Assembly: GCF_030272615.1 (NCBI RefSeq)
Contig: NC_081410.1
Coordinates: 284,209,957 to 284,273,956, forward strand
Reading direction: 5' to 3'
Length of the DNA stretch: 64,000 bases
Source of the DNA: Cryptomeria japonica
Taxonomy: Eukaryota; Streptophyta; Pinopsida; Cupressales; Cupressaceae
Below are positions 33,201-45,894 of the stretch, in pieces. Within the stretch, counting starts at the first letter, position 1; each line of letters starts with the position of its first letter. The notes below the pieces were generated by a model. The model saw only the letters and a list, made by a program, of their open reading frames with translations, searched no databases and was not told the DNA's origin. The position numbers and the translations under genes were made by a program.

Positions 33201-35895
33201 AGTGACAAGTCTAATTAAACCAACATCTAATAGTTTATTTAGCTTTGTTTTGACAAGAAGAGTGATATGTGGATGCATATTTCTTAACTTTTTCTTAATT
33301 GGTTTTGCTTTTGGATATACATTGAGATGATGCATGATAAGATCTAGATCAAGCCTGGCATGTCTGCATAGGAACAAGAAAAATTTATCTTCCTTTGTTT
33401 GAATAATTCTATGTAGTCTCTCTTTTCTTCGTTTGATAATGATGCAATAGGATTAAGTACCTTGGGATCCTTTATTGTGCCAATATTTATTGCTTTTGTT
33501 GACTCTATCAATATAACAGATCTCTCTTAAAAATATGCAGGGAGGGTGTCAAACTTTGCATCTTCGGGTGCCTCGAGGAGGTTTTGACCATCAGATACGT
33601 CTTTTATTTTTCCTCTTGATTGATCTAGTGTTGCCATTAAATGGTTTTCAACACTAGTTCTTTTGCCTTGTTTTATTTCAATTTTGCAAATGGAAAGTTT
33701 GGTACTATCCTGACTGCAAGAAGCATTACTCGATTCACCAATGGAAGACATCTTAGGTGTAATTGGTTCAATGACATTAAGATATATGATAAGTCATGAT
33801 CATTGGAAAAGACATCCAATTCAGAGTTTTCTAAGTTATCCCAATCAATCTATTCTAGATGAAGCAGGGGTAGGTCATAGTCATCGTCATCATTGGGTCT
33901 TTCAAGGTTCATGACATAATAGTCATAGTTTGGTGTAGAATAGGTTATTTCATAGATATAAGTCTCTTGAGGATAATCTCTCCCAAGTGCTCTCCAATTA
34001 TCCCTAATAAAGTCAGGATTGGTATTTTGTGATTTGCTCTCAAGTTACTCATCATCTGATGTTTGTCCATCAACCAAATGAATTATATCAACACATATAT
34101 CTTTGATACTACGAGTTCCCTCTAGATCAATTTCATCATATTCCTTTATAGCTTGAAGTTGACACACTTGTGCACATGGCATAGATGATTATGTCACTAT
34201 TTTCTTTGCTAGCTTTTGCCTTCTCTCGAACTCATCTTCTTCTAGACTAATCATCATTCCTGTTTGACTTTCTATTAGTTCTTCTATAGTTCTTCCAAAT
34301 GCTAGTATCTCTTGCTCAATGTTTGATATAGATTTGATATTTTGTTGATCTTTTAATGATTGAGTAGCGACTGTTTGTGTTTCTTGTGGTGTCAGTTCTT
34401 GATCTTTCTCATTCTCTTTTCTTTGTTGCCTTGTGTATGCTTCTTTTCTCTAAATCCTGATTTCATCTTGTCTTCTTTCCAGCTTTATTATCTGTTTTAT
34501 GAAAAGTGTGTCCTCACTTGTACCAACAGTTTGTTCCTCATCATTTTCTTCATTTGATGAGTTGGATGATGGATATGGACCCCATTCATATTCATTTAAA
34601 TCTATTTTTGAATCATTGTCTAGAATCACACCACTATACCTAACATGAATGTTATATGGTGAGAATAGTTCTTTAATTTTTTCCATCTATTCTTTCACTA
34701 TTTCTGGAATATCTTGATCAGGTTCCATGCTTGCTTGTACTATTTGGACTTGTTTGTAAGATTCTTCTTCTCTTTTGATAGCAAGCTCTTCCCATCATCT
34801 CTCACATTCTTCTTGTTTTTATTTGTTGGCTACTATTTTTACTGCTTGATGTACCCTTTCTTGCCATGGTTCTTCTTTAGGAACTTCTTTCTTTTGCCAC
34901 TTTGGATGTTGATAAGTGTGTTTCTTTTGTTTTGATTTAGAATACCCAAATCCTAATTTATCTTCCTTAGATTATGTGTGAGGACAAGTGGGTTCTGAAA
35001 TACCTTCTTGTCACTTGCCAATTGGTCCTTTTCCTTCATATCCCATCATTTGCATGATTTTGTAACCATTTCCATATTGCTCTATAGGAATATTGACTTC
35101 TACAACTATTGTTGTAGTTTCATTTTCATCTTTGTACAACCAGCTAAGAATTTCCTTATCTTCAATTTCCTTTGAAATTATTCCAACTCTAACAAATGCT
35201 CCATCAAACATTTCAACTGATATATGTAGGATCTGTAGTTGAGCATCTGTAGGTTTTCCATATAATTTAGGTGAAAGTGGTAAAGAGTACTTTCCCATTC
35301 CTTCATCATTCAATTTGATCTTTTTCTCAAAATTCTACCACAAAATTGCTTGAGTTTCCTTAGTAGGATAGAGTTCTTCTCTGATATGTGGAACTCTTGT
35401 ATCTTGCATCGGTTTTAGCTTATTGCAATATTTACTAGAATCTATTGCTATAGTGATTTCTTGTCCATTATGAGGAAACTTAACATACTGATGGTATGTA
35501 GAATGAACTACTTGCATTTCATGAATCCATGGTCTTCCTAGAAGAATGTTATAAGATAGATTCAAATATATAACCTAGAACAATGTATCTCTCTCCATGG
35601 GTCCTATTTTTATTGGCAACACCACAGTCCCTTTAAAAGAACACTCTTCCTCATCATAAGCCTTGATATTTATTTTCTTCTTTGGATCCAATGCATTTTT
35701 TGAATATCCCAAAGCTTTTATTAAACTTAATGCACAAATGTTCAAACCAACTCCACCATCTATGAGTACATGTTTGATACAGGGTTTATGAATGGTGACT
35801 TCAATATGTAGGGGAGCATTATGAGGGTGTTGCAAGGATTCGTCATCATTTTTAGAAAAGGATAAGCAATGTGGGGTCATGAGGTGTCCCACCAT
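30243..35895 (-). pseudogene. Tat1 pol: protease, G-patch-like, RT, RNase H, aRNase H, integrase
   Basis: Protease near 35775 has LIDGGVGLNICAL. At about 35070-34950 MMGYEGKGPIGK and a following SEPTCPH and LGFGY form a G-patch-like segment. RT at 33377-32340 includes YPKAKPIKKKLRN, KACPKDDFPLPNID, SLMDGFSG and YVDD at 32844-32833. RNase H (32331-32092) has KTCLAVVLATQKLQHYMLTH. A second RNase H at about 31980-31700 has YFDGSYTQYRSGVGILF and NNTTEYEELVIEIKMA. Integrase, about 31250 to 30243, retains TDNGRLFKNQDV and ends in FKPNYLGPFVV and MHLKKFYA with a stop at 30243. Stops and frameshifts throughout. The region 34900-33400 is an acidic, low-complexity linker. Confidence 0.9.
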
Positions 35896-36169
35896 GTTTT
35901 ATAATTGATCCACTTCCAAGCCTTTTGAGACCGTTGTTTCGGCTAGAGCTTTCTCCAATATTTCCTTATGCACAGGTGAAAATTTTAGGAGCTCTAGAAT
36001 TGATATTTGAGTGGGTATCTTTTGCAATTGGTCCACTAAGTTGTATTGTCATGAAGTGGATGTTGATTCATTTGTTATACCCAAAAATGAAACCTTCATT
36101 TTTCTTCTTGTAATGGTGTTGATTGGTTCTGAAGGTGTTTTATCTTTGACAACGATGACATTGACCACA

Positions 36170-36719
36170 TCATGAATATGTGTATGTATAGTTTACCTTA
36201 GCTTTTCCCTTGTCATCTTTTGGGTTGGATTGTTCACCTTTTGCATTATTTGGGAGTGGATTTTTGAATGATAGATGTGATTCATTTGTTTTATGACCGT
36301 CCACTATGATAGTTCCATTATTGATTAAATCTCGAATAAGGTGCTTCAATATTTGACAATCATTGGCATGGTGTCCTTTGTTTCGATGATATTTGCAAAA
36401 ATGATTGTCATTCCACCAATTTAGTTTGACTTGAGGCTCATAATTTCTTGCTTTTGGTAAGGTAATCAATTTATTAGCAAGAAGAGTCTTCAAAGGTGAT
36501 TCCAATGGTTCACCAATGTTTGTGAATTTTCTATGGGGATTGGAGAAGAAAGACTTGGGTTTACTGTTCTCTTGATTGTTGTTGTTTGGTACTTGAATTG
36601 ATAAGTTAAAGATTGGTTTTTGTTTGGTAGTATTTTTATTGTCATTTCCTTCATTGGTAACATTCCTATTCTTTGACCAAAATTTAGGTTTGTCATTGTT
36701 ATTGTTACCATTATTATTG
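36170..36719 (-). pseudogene. Tat1 gag, 3' part
   Basis: Downstream side of the LINE insertion. Contains WWNDNHFCKYHRNKGHHAND, a CX2HX4HX4D-like variant knuckle common in Tat Gag, followed by LKHLIRDLINNGTI. The same segment occurs in Tat2 at 52341-52625. Frameshifted near 36500. Confidence 0.85.
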
Positions 36720-37069
36720 TTGTGATTAATATTTTTGATTAAGGAAAATCAGGTTTTAAGGGACCTGAAACCCACTTACAATATGAAAGATGAGCAAGAA
36801 AGAAACAAGAGAAGATAAGACCAAGACAAAATAGATGCAAAAGACCAACACAAAAACTAGCAGCTAGGACAAAAGGACAGCAAGGAGCCAACAAGAAATT
36901 GGCAACCAAAACCCAGCATTACATTTCAAATGAAAACTTTTATAGACTCCTCAGCATTCTGAACCAAAAGCATCATGGTCTTAGCGGCTTCTCTTAGATC
37001 ATTTCTCTCCTATTTCAGCTAGATGTCTTTCATTTTGGTCTCCATATCAGTGGTGGTCTGCCTGGTTCT

Positions 37070-37612
37070 TCACCTGGAGATTTGATGGGTGGAGCTAGAG
37101 GTCGGTACATCTTCAATGATTACCAAGTTCTTATCCTTGTTTTTCCTCTCTAAGTGATCCACCAAGGCATTCATATTATGTGACGAAACTCTTAAGACCT
37201 CAAGACTGTGGTTCATGAAGCTTTTCAAAGCCTTCTTAGTTTGAGCAGCCTGAGTGATGATGTTATCTTTATCCGCCTCAGCCTTTTCTTTTACAATTTT
37301 GATAATATCCTCTAGATGTTTCAAATGCCCTTTTATCAGGTATTTTTCTGACCAATCCTGCATCTCAATTTCCTCCTCAGCTTCACTAGTTTCCATCTCT
37401 TCTCTCTTTTTCCCCGAATTTGTTTCCTTAATCAAATTGTGTATCTTATTTTCCAGGTCCCTATGTTTACTCTGAATGCTAGTAATGTTGTCAATAACCC
37501 ACTTCTGGAAATTGAAGGACTCTGGTGTGTAATTTTGGGCAGTATTCAAAATAGTATTCACCATTTCCCTACCCTGCTCAGTGCCCATTGAATTAGGGTT
37601 TTCTTCCTCCAT
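37070..37612 (-). pseudogene. LINE third region, C-terminal coiled-coil part
   Basis: A 180-residue open frame, MEEENPNSMG at the start, then FNFQKWVIDNITSIQ, an acidic patch (SEAEEEIEMQDWSE) and heptad-like LKHLEDIIKIVKEKAEADKD. No enzyme motif. It probably continues the frame at 37613-38806 as one protein; the intervening part is Glu/Lys-rich and frameshifted. Helical domain plus coiled coil is the layout also seen in LARD1 and LARD2. Confidence 0.65.
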
Positions 37613-38806
37613 AGATTTGGGGCAACATTCCTACTATCTGAGCCCATAGGGTTAGAATAAGGGTTTTCAGAATTCCCTTCCTCTTCTCCAATGTTCTCTT
37701 CCTTCTCACTCTCCATTTTTGTCTCAATATCCTTCCCCTTTTCCTCCTCCAAATCATAATGCACCTCTGTTTCCACATTATCAATAATAGCTCTCCATTT
37801 TTATGGGTTGGGGCATTAGATTGGTCATCATCAGACTCAGAATCATTATAGCTCTCAGAAACATGTGCATTAATTACTAGGTAATCATCATTGCTAGCCC
37901 TAGCTTTTTCTTTCAGGTATTCATAATGAGCAAAAAAAGCCCCTAATGGGCTATGGGGTAAGAATTGGGCTTTTTGGTGTGGTCAGCCAAACTCTCATTC
38001 AAAGAAGAAGCTATGTAAAAGGACATGGAAATCTTAACCCCATGGCGGAAATGATTAAGAATTGCAAAATGATAGTTATAGATTTTAGTAAATCTACCAT
38101 CAACAGTAATGAACTCCATCAAAACCCTTAACACTTTCTGCCAAAAAGACTTTACCTACTGGGGTAGGTAGTAGGAGATGTTGTCTTTCTTTGCAAGGTG
38201 AGCCTTCTCATCCTCAGACTTTGGGAAGTTTTTAATTGCTTCAGCAGCATACTTTCAGTCTCTATAGAATTTAGTGCCCTCCTTCTGAAGACCCGTGACC
38301 TCCGCTACCAAATCCTCATCAATATTCCAGGTTTCCCCAAACAAGGTGACTCTGTTGCTATTCCAGCCCCTAGCAAAGCCATGAGACACTGAGTTTCTAC
38401 TACCATGCAACTTTTCCATATAGTCGGTGAAACCATGTCTATGAAGCCTCCTCCACACTTTCCGCTCACTCTTCCAATTTTTGCAACCAGAGGGCTCATT
38501 CATGTTTAAGTTCCCTCCCATTTTGAATAGCAAGTCAGAGTACCCAAAGGCATATCTCACAATTTGCAGATTTAACCGCAAGTTCCTGTGCAAAATTCTG
38601 GAATAACAGAACAGAGACCCCTCCATGGTTTTAAGGATAATGATAATGGCCGCATAAAGCTGACACTTCTTATTATAATCCCCATCGCACATATGATCAT
38701 AAAACCAATTCCTAAGAGCAATCATTAACTGACAGTTCATTTGCCCCCAAGCTCTGTCTTTGATATCCAGACCCCAAAAGATAATCATGATTTTAAATTG
38801 ACCCAT
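37613..38806 (-). pseudogene. LINE third ORF (ORF3): unknown helical domain
   Basis: ATG at 38806 lies inside the end of ORF2, whose stop is at 38793-38795, a 14-base overlap in another frame. An alternative in-frame ATG is at 38839. The protein includes CQLYAAIIIILKTMEGSL, FGETWNIDEDLVAEVTGLQ, a stop near 38255, then WQKVLRVLMEFITVDGRF, IYNYHFAILNHFRHGVKI, SMSFYIASSLNESLADH. The GVKISMS..SLNESL..KKPNS portion resembles GMKIDLYEVL..LFENL..RKPKKN of LARD1. Three to five stops. Function unknown; not part of the standard two-ORF plant L1 layout. Confidence 0.68.
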
Positions 38807-41800
38807 TGATGCAATCAAATAATAATTGCTCTTTAACATCCCTTTTACAATGGGTCTCTCTGATATATTTAACCTCCACCTCTAAATTGACCCCTTCATT
38901 AGCTAAGAGGTCTATAACCTTATTGCCTTCCCTTAGAGTGTGAGTTATGAGAATACTAACATAGTCATTTAATAACTTAATAGCACTTTCAACTAAATTA
39001 GTAATATTCCAAGAAACAGAACTAGTACCTTTAAGGGCCTCGATGATGTTGAGGGAGTCCCCTTCCACCCAATTTTTTAAAAATTTGAATCCCTGAGAAA
39101 GATGGAGGCTTTTTAACATAGCCTAAGCTTCAGCCACATGAATATTTTGGACCCCAAAAGGAGAAGCAATAGCAGCAATACAGACACCTTGAGCATTTCT
39201 GATGACTCCTCCACCACCTGACTTTCTAGGGTTGCCTTTAGCCGCCCCATCAAAATTCACCTTTATCCATTCATGATCAGGAAATCACCACACAATATTA
39301 TCTCTTCTATTCTTATTGTCAGATATGCAAAATTTGTGGATTAAGTTCCATTCAATAAGGATGCCTTTTTCAATTCCATTCATATCAGTAAAAAACCATT
39401 GTTTATTGTTCCTATGAGGAATATTTATGTTTTCTTTTATAGCCCTGCAAACTTTTTCAAAGACCACCTGAGATGTGCACTTAGCTTCCCTAAATATTCT
39501 ATTATTTCTCTTTTTCCAGATTCCCCAGCAAGTCATGGGGAGGGTCAGGGACCAAAGGTTCTTGATAAGAGGAAATTTGGTGGGGAAGGTCCACTGCCAA
39601 ATAATTTCCTTGAGACTCTTGTGCATGACCCAATCAACTTTCCAATTCACCCAAAAATTACTCCAAATTTTCCAAGTGAAGGAGCAATGGAAAAATAGAT
39701 GATCAACTGATTCTTCCTCTTTCTGGCATAGCTCACACCTGTTAGGGAACATAAAACCTCTTCAGACCAAGTTGTCAATAGTAAGGATCCTATTGTGAGT
39801 AGCAAGCCAAAGGAACATATTAACTTTAGGGATAAGAATTCTGTTCCAAAATTTGCAACCGTAAAGTCACCTCTAGGATTACTCTTCCAAAGGAAAACAT
39901 CATCATAATCTTTGTTAATAGAAAAAGATAGCAGCTCCTGCTGGAGCAAGGAAAATCCAACATATATAACATCAAGCCTAACCCATTTGTTCTCCTTCCT
40001 GTAGTCACACAAAATAGAGCCAAACCTCCTTTTACATTCCTCAATAAATTGACTGTTGCCTTGATAAAAGAGAGGTTCATTGTTCATCCAAGGATCCTCC
40101 TAGAACCTTATTTTGTCACATTTTCCAAGGACCCATCCAGCTCCAGCTTTGGCCACTTTTATGGATTTGATAATACTATTCCAAATGAAGGACCCAACAG
40201 GGATGTCTTCAGAGTTGAGGAGATCTTGGAGAGTCTGATTCTAAATATATTTGTCAAACCAGATCCGCTTCCAATCTTTCTTAATGTCACAAGCTCTCCA
40301 TATTTGTTTATCAAGAAGAGCTTTATTAAAAGTTTTTAGAGCTTTAATACCAAGCCCTTACTTTCTCTTTGGTTTACACACTTTATCCCAAGCAACCAAG
40401 GGTAGTCTCTTTTTTTCTTCAACTCCTGACTAGAGAAATCTCTTCTGGATTCTTTCTAATGCTTTAGCAAATTTAGTCGGGATACCAAATAGACTGAGAG
40501 CATATACAGGGAAATTCTGGAGAGTAGCTTGAAGAAGTTGCAACTTTCTAGCCTGAGATAAAATGGATCCTTTCCAGCCAACAAGTTTTTTGTTGAGTTT
40601 GTCAATTAGCATATTCTAGAAGGAGTTTGGGGGAGCTAATCCCAAGGGAAGACCCAGATAAGTGGAGGGGAGCATTTCCACCTTGCAACTAATAATTTTA
40701 GCAATTCTCTGTTGTCTTATGACTGCAGTGTTCAAGAAGCATATAGCCGATTTGTCCCAATTGACTTGCTAGCCAGTAGGCATAGGATAAGAATTAAGAG
40801 CACCTTTAAAGGTAGCAACCTCCCCAATAGAAGAATATCCCATTAAGATAGTATCATCGACAAACTATTGATGAGAACAAAAAACATTAGCAGAGGAAGG
40901 TTGAAGACCTTTGATAATTTTATTGACTTTCATATTTCAGATTAGTCTGCTCATGCTGTCTGCTAAGATGGTGAAAAGAATAGGAGATATAGGATCTCCT
41001 TGTTTGAGCCCCCTTGATGATTTAAAGAATTTAGTAGGAGATCCATTAATGAGAATTGAAAACATAGGATTGGAGATCAACTCTCTGATAATTTTTATTA
41101 TCTTCTCATCAAAGCCAAAAGCCTCCATGATTCTGAAAAGAACTTGCCAATCCACTCTATCATAAGCTTTTGCCAGATCCACTTTATCATAAATCTTTCT
41201 TTATTGGTAGCATTGAGGGAGTGAATATTCTCATGCACAAGAATGATAGAATCCAAAATCTACCTGCGAGGAACAAAACCTTTTTTCTCCTCAGAGATGA
41301 TGAAGGGGAGGACAACCAAAATTCTAGAAGTCAAAACTTTAGATATGATCTTATAGAAGGAGTTACATAGACTTATTGACCTGAACTTTCCCATTGAATC
41401 CACCCCAACCACCTTAGGAATTAAGGCAATAAAAGTGGAGTTGAATTACTTAAGGATTCTTCTTGAACCAAAATTTTTTTTTACCGCATTGACCGTGTCT
41501 TTTCCCACAATATGCCAAAATGATTGGAAGAAAAACATAGGGAAGCCATCAGGTCCCAGAGCCTTATCCCCTTGAAAGGAAAAGACAACTTTTTTAGTTT
41601 CCCCAATAGAGGGAATAGCAGAAAGGGCCTTATTCTAATTAGGATTAATAATCTTGGGGATGATGTCAACCAGATCTTGTTGTTGGGTATAATAAATATC
41701 CTTGCTACCGATGAGGAGCTGAGAAAAGAAACTAACAACTTCATCCCTAATATCATTCTCATTAAGAAGAATTTTTTTCTTATCAATTAATCTAGAAATT

Positions 41801-42930
41801 TTGTTCACCACTCTATGTTTCAAAGAGGTCATGTGAAAAAACTTAGTGTTTCTATCCCCAGCCTCCAGCCAAATAGCCCTTGATCTCTGCCTCCAATAGA
41901 TTTCCTCCCTAGACATGATGTTGTGAATTTTGACTAAAACATCATCTTCCTTAGCTTTGGGATACTTTTTATAGCCATCCTTTTGTATAGAGTTTTTGAT
42001 TTGTTCTAATTCCTCCTTTAGCTTTTTATTAGAGTTAAAAATATCACCAAAGACCTTCTTGTTCCATATATTAATGTTATCTTTGATGTTTCTTAGTTTT
42101 TTAGCAACTTTATACATGGCGGTTCCATGCACATCAATACTCCACCAGTTGGCAATGGATTTTTCAAGAGAGGGGTGAGAAATTCACATTTTCTCAAACC
42201 AGAAAGGGAAACTCTATTTACTCTTAATGGAATCAGTAACAAAGGCAATGGGATAATGATCCAAACCAATTCTATTGACAACTGACAGGGAGCATCTATT
42301 AGAAAGAATCCAATCATTAGTAACAAGGGATCTATAAAGTCTTACCTAAATAAGGTCTTCACCATCCCTATGATTAGACCAAGTGTAAGAAGCTCCAGTA
42401 AGATCCATATCAATAAGAGCATTGACATTGATGAAGTCCATCAAATCAGATTTGATGTCTAGTTGGGCTTGAGTTCCTCTGGATTTATCAGTACCTTGTA
42501 GATGCGTATTGAAATCTCCCATCAACACCTAGCTTTTCGTAGGGAAAGATCTTCTTTTCTACTGGATTTTATCCCAAAAATTGCTCCTAGCAGATTTGGA
42601 ATTAGGGGCATAGATATTTGTGACCACCCATTCCTTTCCTTCATATATGCTTTTAACTTTCATGGATATAATGTTACCATCTTCATCAATCATTTCTCCT
42701 ACAATAGTTTTCTTGTTCCAAAATATAGCCACCCCACCAGATGCCTCGTTCGAACTGCTACCACAGACCCCTCCATTTTTAAAGAAGTTTAAATTATCCA
42801 CTTTCTCCTTACTCATTTTGGTTTCCTAAACCAGGATAATATTTGGCTTATGGTCTCGAATGAAATTCTGTAATATATCCTGTTTATTGAGACCATTTAG
42901 GCCTCTGATATTCCATGATATTACCTTCAT
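38793..42930 (-). pseudogene. LINE ORF2: endonuclease, reverse transcriptase, RNase H
   Basis: Starts MKVISWNIRGLN at 42930. The endonuclease shows ETKM after a stop, NIYAPNS near 42625, MGDFNTHL near 42525 and GLDHYPIAF near 42260. RT contains KALGPDGFP near 41560, DLAKAYDRVDW near 41180, GLKQGDPISP near 41010 and FVDDTILMG near 40865. A zf-RVT-like segment at 39752-39620 has CELCQKEEESVDHLFFHC. RNase H spans about 39275-38793, with VNFDGAAKGNPRKSGGGG and EGDSLNIIEAL. Terminal RNase H is typical of plant L1 elements. About fifteen stops or shifts. It nicked DNA and copied LINE RNA at the nick. Confidence 0.93.
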
Positions 42931-43132
42931 TTGGAAACTTGGGGGAAAGATTCCTATATAGTTCACTGCCTTCCATCAGCTATATTTTGCTTGCTCTCTT
43001 GATCCCTATGCCATTTCATGGTTTTACGTCCCTACGGAGATTTGGAGGCACCACTATCAGCCTTGGACCTGGTCCTAGTTTTCACCCCATTAGGGCATCC
43101 TGCCTTCTTGTTTTTCTTTTTTCCATTCTTTG

Positions 43133-44395
43133 TTATTTCTCCCTCATTCTCCTCTCTAGGCTCATCTTGCATGTTACTCCATAGTTCTCCCCTTTATGGG
43201 ATGATGTGGGCGTATCAACTCCAATATTCCAGAATAACACATTTAGATTAACCTTAGGTGATCCAAACTTGTTCTTCCTTCCAAGTTTAATTTCATGTCC
43301 TTTAAATTTATTTAGGCACTCTTCATCTCTTTTTGTTTCTGAAACTTGAGGGGCCTCATGATGAGATTCAGTCACAATCTCAATCTCACCTTCTTCAAGA
43401 ATCTCTTCACTGATAACATTCTCTTACTCCTGAGCCTATAGAGCCTGAAAAGTATTGACTGTTTTGATCTCAAACTCACTGATTTCATTCTTTTTATCTT
43501 CCTTCAATGGGGGAGTCTTAAGAGGGTCATTTCTATCTCCTTTTGATAGGTCTAGTATGTTACCAGGAATTTCAACTCTTCCTTCCATTTTAGTTCCTTC
43601 TTTATTGTTATTCTTTTCTTTCCAAACCTGTTTATGAGGATTGCTAACCATCATAAGTTTTTTAGGGTTACTAGGGCAAGCCTTAGCCTAGTGACCAGCT
43701 TTTTTACAAGAAAAGAATACAAAGGGGAGGAACTCAAACTCTATTGTCTTTTCCCATAATCCAAGTTTGGAACTTATATCAATAGAACTAGGAAGATCCA
43801 TCTTCTGCTAAATATTAACACAAATGTGTGCATAAACCAACCTTTTTCAAGCTACAGTCATTAGATCTATCGCAACAAGCTCTCCAAAGGAGTTTGCAAT
43901 TCCTAAGAAAACATCCTCAACCCAAAATTCAATCAGCAAGCCAGGCACCCTTACCCAGACCAGAGAAGATTCAAAGAAAGAGTCATTGAGTTTTATATTC
44001 GGAGACCATTTTCTCATAGATAGGGAAGATTTACCAGACATCCAAGGACCACCGCTTAATGCTGCTTCCATATCTTCCCCAAAAGAGAAGGAAAAAACAA
44101 AAAAACCTCTAGACAGGGCAGAAACATCAACCTGACCTTTCATCCTCCATTTTCTCTTAACAAAAGACCTAAAATCCTCAATATTGGGTCATGGTCCAAC
44201 AAACTTCCCCACCAGAGAGAAAGCCATTAAAGAAATGCTATGATCAATAACCAAATCTAGAACCGCAATAGCAAGTTTACCCATTTTTCTATCAGAGATG
44301 TCTTTCACAAAGGGAAATGACAATTTTCCAATTGGTTTTCCAGTCGGTTTATTTGCAAACAGACTACTCCGGGGTTTGAGGGCTTTCACCTCCAT
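43133..44395 (-). pseudogene. LINE ORF1: DUF4283-like domain and zinc knuckle
   Basis: Begins MEVKALKPRSS at 44395. The block 44143-43847 (GFFVFSFSFGEDMEAALSGG, SSLVWVRVPGLLIEFW) matches the DUF4283-type RNA-binding fold of plant L1 ORF1. Near 43715 FFSCKKAGH-stop-AKAC is a CCHC knuckle with its first Cys replaced by Phe. The C-terminal part is charged and disordered. Stops at several points including the knuckle. Confidence 0.88.
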
Positions 44396-44412
44396 GATCT
44401 TTTGTGATTAAT

Positions 44413-45894
44413 GTTATTGTAGGAACTATTGTAGAGTTTTAACTCTCCCTTCTTTACCATTGCATCCTCTATATTTAGACCATTCTCAATCATTTTAGCA
44501 AAAGAAAGAGGACATTGCAGTTTGAGATGATAATTCATTTCAATGGTAAGGTTGTCAATGAATATTTCCATTTTTTCTTGATTTGGTACATCTCTTAGAT
44601 ATCTGTTAAATGGTCATCTCCATCGCTGTAGAAAAACCATGAAAGGTTCACCATTCCTTCCTTTTATATTACATAAGTCTAGCATTGTTATCTCATTTCT
44701 TATGTTGTAGGAGTATTGCGAGATAAATCTATTTACAAGTTCTCCAAAAGATTTAATTCCAGATGGTAATCTTGAGAACCATTTCATTGATTGTCCACTT
44801 AAGCTTCTAAGAAATAGACACATTAGGTAAGTTTTGTTGAGTTCAAACTCCATACTCATGGTGTAAAATTCCCTAATGTGATCTTAAGGATCATATTTCC
44901 CATCATATTTATCATATTTAGGGATTTCACAATGTTATGGGAATGGTATCGTGTTTAAATTTTTGTCAAAAGGATATGGACAAATATCCTCCAATGAATA
45001 TTTCTTGGAACTTGTTCCATTTTGCATATCTTGAATTTGTTGTTGCAAGGTTTGCATTTGTTGATAGAGAGTTAACAAAGGATTATCAATATGGGTTCTC
45101 TTTGCATCTTCATAAGTTCTTTTGTCACTACGCTCTCTCCTTGTTTCATCTTGGTTCCTTGCATCATCATGGTCTTTTCTTGTTCTATCCCCTCTTATTT
45201 TCTCATGATTTACTCAATTTACATCATCATTATTGGGATCATCAGTGTTTTGATGATTACTTGTTCCCATATCTTGTTTCAAACTTTCCATGTTAAAATC
45301 TTGTGGCAATTTAGCTTCTGAATTTGCCAACATTAGGATGTACTTTTTCTTTTGTTTTTCCAATAGTTTGTCAAATCTAGAATCTTATTCAACATCTCGA
45401 ATGGTGGCATTGGCTGCTTCTTCATCAACATCTATGTATCCAAATTGATGAAACATTGGATTTTATTCTTCCATTTGTTTTTGTCTTCTCAACTACTCAT
45501 GTTGAGCTCTAGTCCAAACTGGCATGTGATTGATTTGAAAACTTCCAAAGTTTTGGATTGTCTAAAATGCAACTCAATAGGTGATTATTGGTTTAGGAAG
45601 ATAAGCTTTATTGATTTTACCATTATTATTGGTGCATTGAGATAAGGCATCATTTTTTTGAAAAGAACGTGGTTGCAAAATTTCTCCATCAAACTCTGTT
45701 CCATAACCACGTAAATAGTGACAAAAATAGTGTAGGAACATTCTATGTTTCAACACAATCTTGTGATTGATGTATAAGAATTTCCTCTTCTTCAAGATAG
45801 CCTTCCAACTTGGTTTCCTTTTCTTTAGGCGATATCTAAAACTCATATAAGCATCTAATGATTTACAAGTTGTTTGATTCCAATGTGAGTGCAA
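44413..45894 (-). pseudogene. Tat1 gag, 5' part
   Basis: Upstream side of the LINE insertion. From the N-terminus: a basic region (RYRLKKRKPSWKAILKKRKF, 45894-45574), MPVWTRAQHE near 45525, an Asp/Asn/Arg-rich linker, and the Gag core with MKWFSRLPSGIKSFGELVNR near 44790, ISQYSYN and LDLCNIKGRNGEPF. Tat2 has the same order at 54255-53016. Stops break it near 45570, 45460 and 44610. Confidence 0.87.

Larger units (their letters stand above)
36731..44401 (-). mobile_element. L1-type LINE with three ORF regions
   Basis: Flanked by an 11-bp target duplication, TTGTGATTAAT at 36720-36730 and 44402-44412, within Tat1 gag. The minus strand encodes ORF1 (44395-43133), ORF2 with endonuclease, RT, zf-RVT-like and RNase H domains (42930-38793), then a third coding region (38806-37070) and a 3' tail. 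The tail is only a short A-run before the target site (plus-strand ATTTTTG). ORF1 starts seven bases inside the element, so the 5' UTR is missing or very short. Because the duplication brackets all of it, the third region moved with the LINE. Confidence 0.92.

Noticed and set aside
33003-33330. Plus-strand open frame of 191 codons at 32755-33330
   Set aside because: It is antisense to the well-supported Tat1 RT, whose motifs lie on the minus strand.
38255-38839. LINE third ORF considered as a captured host gene
   Set aside because: No intron trace and no recognised host family, and a similar domain appears in LARD1 and LARD2. Kept as an element ORF of unknown origin.
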